Source: Serratia fonticola
GTDB lineage: Bacteria; Pseudomonadota; Gammaproteobacteria; Enterobacterales; Enterobacteriaceae
Assembly: GCF_006715025.1 (NCBI RefSeq)
Contig: NZ_VFMK01000001.1
Location: 2,790,001 to 2,854,000 of the forward strand
DNA length: 64,000 nt
Reading direction: 5' to 3'
The position numbers were made by a program, and so were the translations under genes. Numbering within the stretch: the stretch's first letter is position 1; each line of letters starts with the position of its first letter. The notes under the pieces are model-generated. The model saw only the letters and a program-made list of their open reading frames with translations, searched no databases and was not told the origin of the DNA. Shown here piece by piece: positions 59,175-64,000 of this stretch.

Positions 59175-59414
59175 ATGAATAATGTAATTGAAAATCAATT
59201 GGATGAGTGTGGTTATGTAACTGAGGGCGTAACCAGAAAACGCCGTACTATTTTTATCCGTTGGTGGGAAAAAGCATACAGATATGCCTATCAATGGAAT
59301 GAACGCCGTAAAGCGGCCAATACGCTGGCAAGACTGAACGCCGATAAGTTAAACGATATTGGCCTGACTCGGGATGATATCAAGCGAGATTACAGCCGTC
59401 CGTTTTGGCGCTGA
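59175..59414 (+). CDS. DUF1127 small protein
   Basis: This 79-residue basic protein ends with the DUF1127 (YjiS-like) domain: RRKAANTLARLNADKLNDIGLTRDDIKRDYSRPFW. Small DUF1127 proteins in other bacteria bind RNA or affect phosphate, carbon and motility control; a role here is unknown. GAGG precedes the ATG. It is divergent from the MocR-type regulator across a 167-base gap and is followed at once by the tRNA-linked repeat unit, with no separate terminator. Confidence 0.82.
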   Translation: MNNVIENQLDECGYVTEGVTRKRRTIFIRWWEKAYRYAYQWNERRKAANTLARLNADKLNDIGLTRDDIKRDYSRPFWR

Positions 59415-59423
59415 GAAACGGTA

Positions 59424-59582
59424 AGGGTGGGGGGATTCGCTGCGCTCACCCTTCGGGCGGCCTGTGGCCGTCCAAAATGGCAGGCCATTTTGTCAAACCC
59501 TGTCGAGGCTTCTCACCCCTCCCAGACTGAGGGACATGCAAAAAAAAAGTCTGAACGTAAGCTCAGACTTTCTCTTTGAATT
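59424..59582 (-). repeat. single tRNA-linked repeat unit after tRNA-Ser copy 2
   Basis: This segment is nearly identical to the 56217-56719 units, from the GGATTCGCTGCGCTCACC edge through the GC-rich part to the terminator hairpin at 59540-59571. It differs near 59519-59538, where the units have a short palindromic CTCCGTAGGGGAATAGG. Only one unit is present here against three at copy 1, which suggests expansion by slippage or unequal exchange. Confidence 0.85.
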
Positions 59583-59672
59583 TGGCGGTGAGGGAGGGGT
59601 TCGAACCCTCGATACACTTTCGCGTATACACACTTTCCAGGCGTGCTCCTTCAGCCACTCAGACACCTCACC
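59583..59672 (-). tRNA. tRNA-Ser(GGA), copy 2
   Basis: It is identical to copy 1 over nearly all its length: GGTGAGGTGTCTGAGTGG start, anticodon loop CTGGAAA (GGA), long variable arm, GTTCGAAC T loop, G73 and encoded CCA at 59583-59585. The acceptor stem is fully paired (G7-C66), where copy 1 has G-U. Confidence 0.95.
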
Positions 59673-59712
59673 GTTTTGTTATCGGCAACGTTTTACGCTG
59701 CTGACGGGCGCT

Positions 59713-59741
59713 AATGTAGGAGAATCTGATCCCAGCGTCAA
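59713..59741 (-). promoter_or_regulatory. promoter of tRNA-Ser copy 2
   Basis: On the minus strand TTGACG (59736-59741) and TACATT (59713-59718) are 17 bases apart, followed by the GC-rich discriminator AGCGCCCG. Layout is the same as at copy 1, although the surrounding sequence differs. Confidence 0.8.
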
Positions 59742-60341
59742 TACCCTTGTTATATAACTGAGCGCATTTAGCCAAACTTCCAGCAATCTGCTGATTTGGC
59801 GAGCGATATTGGGTGTTTAACGGGCGAGCATCGCCGTTATCGCGTTGTGTTATTAACCTGTGGTTTTTCAGTTCGGTGCTTGCATCGTTTGGCGAAGCGC
59901 AAAAGGATGAATGAAGACAAAACAACAGGGGGTGATTAATGAATATTAGTTTCTATCACCCGTTCTTTGATGCGCAGGATTGAGTGAGGAGAATGGCACG
60001 ACGCTTGCCGCAGGCCCAGATACGGGCATGGCAACCTGTCAGGCTGATTATGCGATGGTTTAGTGGCCGCCCTGTGAAATGCTGGGTAATCGCCGCGATC
60101 TCAAGGCGGTATTTGCATTGGGCGCTAGGGGGGATGCCATTCTTGAACAAGAACGTCAGCATCCAGGGACATTATTATACGGCTTGAGAGGGGGAACATC
60201 CCACTGGCGTGGTTGATATTCAGCGTGGCTATTGATGCTTTCTCACCCATGCAACACTGCCGAGGCCAGTGTTAACTGCTATGATGACAACTGGCCAGTT
60301 CACCATCCATGAATCCGGTGAGCACCCAAGAAGGAGAAACA
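59742..60341. other. intergenic region before ycdX
   Basis: 600 bases with no supported gene. Frames on both strands are short, lack ribosome sites and show no recognisable domain. The ycdX promoter must lie near its right end; AGAAGGAGAAACA at about 60329-60341 is the ycdX ribosome site. Confidence 0.4.
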
Positions 60342-61079
60342 ATGTACCCCGTTGATTTACATATGCATACCGTTGCCAGTACCCACGCTTACAGTACTCT
60401 GCACGACTATATCGCCGAAGCGAAGCGTAAGCACATCAAGCTGTTTGCCATCACCGATCATGGACCAGACATGGCTGATGCACCGCATTACTGGCACTTT
60501 ATGAATATGCGCGTGTGGCCGCGCCTGGTGGATGGCGTAGGTATTCTGCGCGGTATTGAAGCTAATATAAAAAATCTGGCTGGTGACATCGATTGCACCG
60601 GTCCGATGCTTAACGAAATCGATCTGATCATCGCCGGGTTCCATGAGCCGGTATTTGCGCCGCAGGATAAAGCCGCTAACACCGAGGCGATGATTGCCGC
60701 TATGGCGCAGGGTGATGTTCATATTATCAGCCACCCGGGTAACCCTAAATATCCCATTGATATTCCAGCGGTCGCGGCAGCAGCAGCAAAGTATCAGGTG
60801 GCGCTGGAACTGAACAACTCCTCTTTTACTCATTCCCGGAAAGGCAGTGAGGTCAATTGTCGCGCCGTGGCGGCCGCCGTGCGTGATGCCGGAGGCTGGC
60901 TGGCATTGGGTTCAGATTCCCATGTGGCTTTCTCGCTCGGCATTTTTGATCACTGTGAGCGCATCCTTGAAGAGGTTCAATTCCCTGAGGAGCGTATTCT
61001 GAATGTGTCAGCGCGCCGATTGCTAAACTTTCTCGAGCAGCGCGGCAAGCCTGCGATTGCGGAATTAGCCGATCTGTGA
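60342..61079 (+). CDS. ycdX: PHP-domain zinc phosphatase YcdX
   Basis: This 245-residue enzyme is a PHP-superfamily protein with the trinuclear metal site: DLHMHTVAS near the start, ITDHGPDM, GIEANI, HPGNPKYP and the late SDSHVAF. Length equals E. coli YcdX, which has phosphatase activity and is linked to swarming. The ATG at 60342 has AGGAG upstream; a longer frame to 60309 lacks support. It lies 42 bases before ycdY, as in E. coli. Confidence 0.93.
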   Translation: MYPVDLHMHTVASTHAYSTLHDYIAEAKRKHIKLFAITDHGPDMADAPHYWHFMNMRVWPRLVDGVGILRGIEANIKNLAGDIDCTGPMLNEIDLIIAGFHEPVFAPQDKAANTEAMIAAMAQGDVHIISHPGNPKYPIDIPAVAAAAAKYQVALELNNSSFTHSRKGSEVNCRAVAAAVRDAGGWLALGSDSHVAFSLGIFDHCERILEEVQFPEERILNVSARRLLNFLEQRGKPAIAELADL

Positions 61080-61121
61080 CATCGTCACGCCAAATTTTCC
61101 GTTTTTGCATAGGGCTTGATC

Positions 61122-61700
61122 ATGAATGAGTTTTCTGTTGTCTGCCGGGTGCTGGGTACGCTTTTTTACCGCCAGCCTCAAGATCCGCTGTTGGTGCCGC
61201 TGTTTACCCTGATTAAGGAGGGTAAACTTCAGCAGCATTGGCCGTTGGAGCAGGACGAGCTGCTGGCACGTTTGCAACAGCATTGCGATGCGCATCTGCT
61301 GGCCGCCGATTTTAACGCCCTGTTTGTCGGCAGCGAATGCCGTGTCTCGCCGTTCCGCTCTGACTATGTTGAAGGCGCTAACGAGGCAGAAGTACGCGTC
61401 TTTTTGCAACAGCGCGGGATGCCGTTAGGTGAAGCCTCAGCCGATCATTTTGGTTCACTGCTGCTGGCGGCTTCCTGGCTGGAGGATCAGTCACAAGAGG
61501 ATGAGGCGCAGGCCCAAATCACGCTGTTTGATGCGTTTCTGCTGCCATGGTGTGGTCGATTCCTGGGCAAGGTTGAAGCGCATGCCACCAGTGGTTTTTA
61601 TCGAACGCTGGCGTTGATTACCCGTGACGCTATTGCGGCCATGCGCGATGAACTGGCCGAGTATGAGCAGGACGATGACGGAGCAGGTGAGGAAGAGTAA
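61122..61700 (+). CDS. ycdY: TorD-family chaperone YcdY
   Basis: This 192-residue all-helical protein is of the TorD/DmsD chaperone family (VVCRVLGTLFYRQPQDPLL, FNALFVGSECRVSPFRSDYVEG). In E. coli YcdY stimulates YcdX and both influence swarming. The ATG at 61122 is chosen over an in-frame TTG at 61116; the ribosome site is weak. It is 42 bases after ycdX, probably co-transcribed. The C-terminus is very acidic. Confidence 0.9.
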   Translation: MNEFSVVCRVLGTLFYRQPQDPLLVPLFTLIKEGKLQQHWPLEQDELLARLQQHCDAHLLAADFNALFVGSECRVSPFRSDYVEGANEAEVRVFLQQRGMPLGEASADHFGSLLLAASWLEDQSQEDEAQAQITLFDAFLLPWCGRFLGKVEAHATSGFYRTLALITRDAIAAMRDELAEYEQDDDGAGEEE

Positions 61701-61741
61701 GTCAGTGAGGCACCGTTCAAGATGAACGGTGCCCAGCAGCA

Positions 61742-62305
61742 TCAGTCGGTGAACGGAATAATCAATTGGCCAGGTTTGACTTCCAATCCCTTGGCCAGCT
61801 TGCGAGCCATTGCTTCAGCCTTGCTGTGGTCGGGGTTCAGGACATAGGCGGGTTGCTGATCAAAATACGATTTCAACGATTGGTTCAGATATGGCATCAG
61901 CGCCTTCATCACCGTATCCATTTTTTCGGGTTGTACCTTGTAATCGACCAATTCCATATCTTTAAGGAAAATAGCCCCTTTATCACGGTCATAAACCGGT
62001 TGAGCCTTCAATGTCAGTTGAAGGTCGGCGGCCTGCGGGCCGAGAATTGAGGTGATGCTGACCTTGGCATTGCCTGAAAGCGTCACTTTGTTCGGTTCAG
62101 TGCGGCCTATCTGGCTTTGCAGCTGTGTTAGCACGATATTGGCATCCACCAACCCCGGTACGCCAATCTGCTTTTGATAATCATTATGTTTTTGCAGGTA
62201 ATTATTCACCTCCTGCTCACTGAGGGTGTATTGGGTAAGTTGGTTACACCCGGCTAGCGCTCCGGCAAATACCAGGGCGGCCACGCCCATCAGGATTTTT
62301 TTCAT
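61742..62305 (-). CDS. yceB: lipoprotein YceB
   Basis: This 187-residue lipoprotein has the lipobox GALAGC (Cys20) with Asn at +2 and a DUF1439 domain (YTLSEQEVNNYLQKHNDYQKQIG, DANIVLTQLQSQIGR, MELVDYKVQPEKMDTVMKAL), matching E. coli YceB, a tubular lipid-binding-like fold on the inner face of the outer membrane. Function is not established. It converges on ycdY and stops 41 bases from it. Confidence 0.9.
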   Translation of the reverse strand: MKKILMGVAALVFAGALAGCNQLTQYTLSEQEVNNYLQKHNDYQKQIGVPGLVDANIVLTQLQSQIGRTEPNKVTLSGNAKVSITSILGPQAADLQLTLKAQPVYDRDKGAIFLKDMELVDYKVQPEKMDTVMKALMPYLNQSLKSYFDQQPAYVLNPDHSKAEAMARKLAKGLEVKPGQLIIPFTD

Positions 62306-62465
62306 TCGTGCCTCGTAAAACTGTCAACGGAAATGCGGCAGATAATAGATTGATTTTCTGGCTTAAACACCAGGCTGCCAGCAAAGAGAAAGCTATCTGC
62401 CCTGCAGAATAGCAGATGATGTGGCTCAAAGGGGGTTTTACCTATCGGATAACACTGAAAAAAGC

Positions 62466-64000
62466 CTAGCGCCGTAGACGCAGAACCAGCAGCAGCACGC
62501 CGCCCAGGCAGGTTATTCCACCGAGGGCCGGGAATAAGGGGATACCCCATAGCTGGCTGGTGGAGCGCATCAGGTACGGTGCCAGCCCTAGCGCAAAGGC
62601 GGCGGTGACAATCGCAATGGCCAATGTTACTGCTCCACGCTCCAGCGCTCGGCTGAGCTGATCGATGTTTTTAACGTTGATTTCAGCGTCAATTCGCCCT
62701 TGCTTTAACCGGCGCATCAGCAAACGGATCGCCTGGGGAAGTTCCTCGCCAGCATCCAATGCCTCGCCGCCCAGCAACAGCGCACGTCGGCGCAGTGCTT
62801 CAGGGGTATAGCGTTGCAACATCACCTGTTGCAGCATCGGCTTCAGCGTGGCAATGATGTCGAACCCGGGATCGAGCCGGTGCAAGACACCGTCAGCGGT
62901 AATCAGTGCCTTGAAGAGTAGCACCAGATCCGGGGGTAAAGGCAGCTGATGCTCGCGCGCCATCACTAACAGGTCCGTCAGCGCTTTACCCAGCGTCAGC
63001 GTAGTTGATGCTTGTTTATCGAGGAAGTTTTGTGCAGCCTGTTCCAAATCCATCAGGTCCAGTTCCTGGCTGTCCGACCAGGCGATTAAGGTGTTGACGA
63101 TGCCATCACTTTGCCGCTCCGCAATCGCCTGCAGCAACAGCAATAGTTGATTGCGTCGCCGTTCGGAGAGCTGACCAACCATGCCAAAGTCAATAAAACC
63201 AACGTGGTTATCCCGTAGGGCCATCACGTTGCCAGGATGCGGGTCAGCATGATAAAGCCGGTGTTCCAGCACCATTTTCATAAAAGCCTGTGCGCCACGT
63301 TGGGCCAACAGTGGGCCGTCGAAACCGGCCGCTGCCAATTGCTCCGGATTTTCTGGGGCGATGCCAGGCAGAAACTCTTGCACCAGCAGGCGCTTTGAGG
63401 AGTATTGCCAGTAGATTTTCGGGATCACCACTTCCGGCTGTCGGATGAAGAGTTCTGCTACCCGATCACAGTTATTACCTTCATGCGTCAGATCCAGCTC
63501 ATGATTAAGCGCGGTTGCCAAAGTTTGCACCATCTGATGTGGACGATAACGGGCCAGTGCCGGACTTTGTTGCTCCACGGTTTCTGCCAGATAGGCCAGT
63601 AAACGGAGATCGGCTTGAATCGTCTTCGCCAATCCAGGGCGCAGGACTTTTACCACAACCTCTTCGCCACTGTGTAAGCGGGCGCGGTAGATCTGCGCCA
63701 TTGAGGCGGCGGCGATGGGGGTCTGGTCGAAGCGGGCAAAAATCTGTTGTGGCTCACCCCCCAAGTCTGCCGTGATTTGCGCGGACAATTTCTCCCAGGG
63801 GAGAGTAGTGGCCTGACTGTGCAGGCGTTCCAGTTCGTCTGTCCAGCGCTGCTCCAGCAGATCGGTGCGCGTAGCCAGTATCTGTCCGAACTTGACGAAA
63901 GTGGGGCCGAGCGCTTCGAATGCGGCGCGCAGACGTTCAGGTAAGGTTTGGCTATCCGTCTCTACGCCGCTGGCCCTGAGGCCGCCAAGCAGTTTGCCCA
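62466..64000 (-). CDS. UbiB/ABC1-family atypical kinase, 5' end outside the window
   Basis: The frame is open to the right edge, giving more than 510 residues. It has the ABC1/UbiB hallmarks in order: the KxGQ motif in GPTFVKFGQILATR (around 63890), the Ala-rich loop PIAAASMAQIYRARL in place of a P-loop, VVKVLRPG with the catalytic Lys, HADPHPGN, and the metal site GFIDFGMVG. Two helices close the C-terminus, as in UbiB proteins, which act in ubiquinone synthesis as ATPases. It is not next to ubiE/ubiJ, so it is probably a UbiB paralogue. A shorter reading from an internal TTG at 63788 is rejected because coding continues upstream. Confidence 0.85.
   Translation of the reverse strand, partial: GKLLGGLRASGVETDSQTLPERLRAAFEALGPTFVKFGQILATRTDLLEQRWTDELERLHSQATTLPWEKLSAQITADLGGEPQQIFARFDQTPIAAASMAQIYRARLHSGEEVVVKVLRPGLAKTIQADLRLLAYLAETVEQQSPALARYRPHQMVQTLATALNHELDLTHEGNNCDRVAELFIRQPEVVIPKIYWQYSSKRLLVQEFLPGIAPENPEQLAAAGFDGPLLAQRGAQAFMKMVLEHRLYHADPHPGNVMALRDNHVGFIDFGMVGQLSERRRNQLLLLLQAIAERQSDGIVNTLIAWSDSQELDLMDLEQAAQNFLDKQASTTLTLGKALTDLLVMAREHQLPLPPDLVLLFKALITADGVLHRLDPGFDIIATLKPMLQQVMLQRYTPEALRRRALLLGGEALDAGEELPQAIRLLMRRLKQGRIDAEINVKNIDQLSRALERGAVTLAIAIVTAAFALGLAPYLMRSTSQLWGIPLFPALGGITCLGGVLLLVLRLRR

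Noticed and set aside
60000..60187. Overlapping plus and minus frames of about 67 codons
   Set aside because: Neither has a ribosome site or recognisable motif; they mirror one another.
63788..63788. Internal start of the UbiB-like gene
   Set aside because: The codon is TTG and conserved ABC1 sequence including the KxGQ motif continues upstream to the window edge.

Overview
The window looks like the chromosome of an enterobacterium in the Serratia/Yersiniaceae range. The reasons are the block ychF-pth-ychH-prs-ispE-lolB-hemA-prfA-prmC-sirB2-sirB1-kdsA, the yhiI-rbbA-yhhJ exporter, a yia/sgb-type sugar-acid operon, ycdX-ycdY-yceB and two tRNA-Ser(GGA) genes. Genus is an inference from gene content; nothing was searched.

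Layout. 1-1.5 kb: end of a BtpA/SgcQ-like gene and an MFS permease. 1.6-8.7 kb: an AT-rich island with a LuxR-type regulator facing a tightly coupled seven-gene operon: AfsA-like hotdog protein, acyl carrier protein, ketosynthase, HAD phosphatase, MFS exporter and a split transketolase. This reads as a pathway for a small acyl-derived (butyrolactone/furan-like) signal or product. A lux-box-like element lies upstream of the operon, and a decayed copy of the yhhJ 3' end lies at the far edge of the island. 8.7-13.7 kb: yhiI-rbbA-yhhJ. 13.7-18 kb: an RNA-repair operon (RtcB-type ligase, PrfH, ATP-dependent RNA ligase, HD-polynucleotide kinase) preceded by a terminator-like hairpin and a 16-codon leader with a near-perfect ribosome binding site. 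18-20.7 kb: YiiX-like amidase, then a Tat transglutaminase-MerT-MerP operon. 20.9-25.9 kb: two hydrolases, a cyclophilin-like protein and an MFS exporter, divergent from a LysR regulator across a palindrome.

26.4-35.9 kb: dlgD-yiaMNO-sgbE-yiaL-lyxK-sgbH-yiaJ-sgbU. This operon takes up and reduces 2,3-diketo-L-gulonate and funnels it to the pentose phosphate pathway. It has CRP and IclR-type sites at its head and, unlike E. coli, carries its regulator inside the operon. 36-49.6 kb: housekeeping genes for translation termination, peptidyl-tRNA recycling, PRPP, isoprenoid, haem and KDO synthesis, interrupted by a porin gene. 49.7-55.9 kb: SulP transporter DauA, a UPF0303 protein, a membrane diguanylate cyclase and a large metallophosphatase lipoprotein.

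56.2-59.7 kb: two tRNA-Ser(GGA) genes on the minus strand. One is followed by three tandem 167-169 bp units, each restarting with the tRNA 3' end, as in the E. coli tyrT/rtT arrangement; the other is followed by one unit. Between them lie intact lsrG, a remnant of lsrF, a MocR-type regulator and a DUF1127 protein. 60.3-64 kb: ycdX, ycdY, yceB and the start-truncated gene of a UbiB/ABC1-family kinase that runs off the window.
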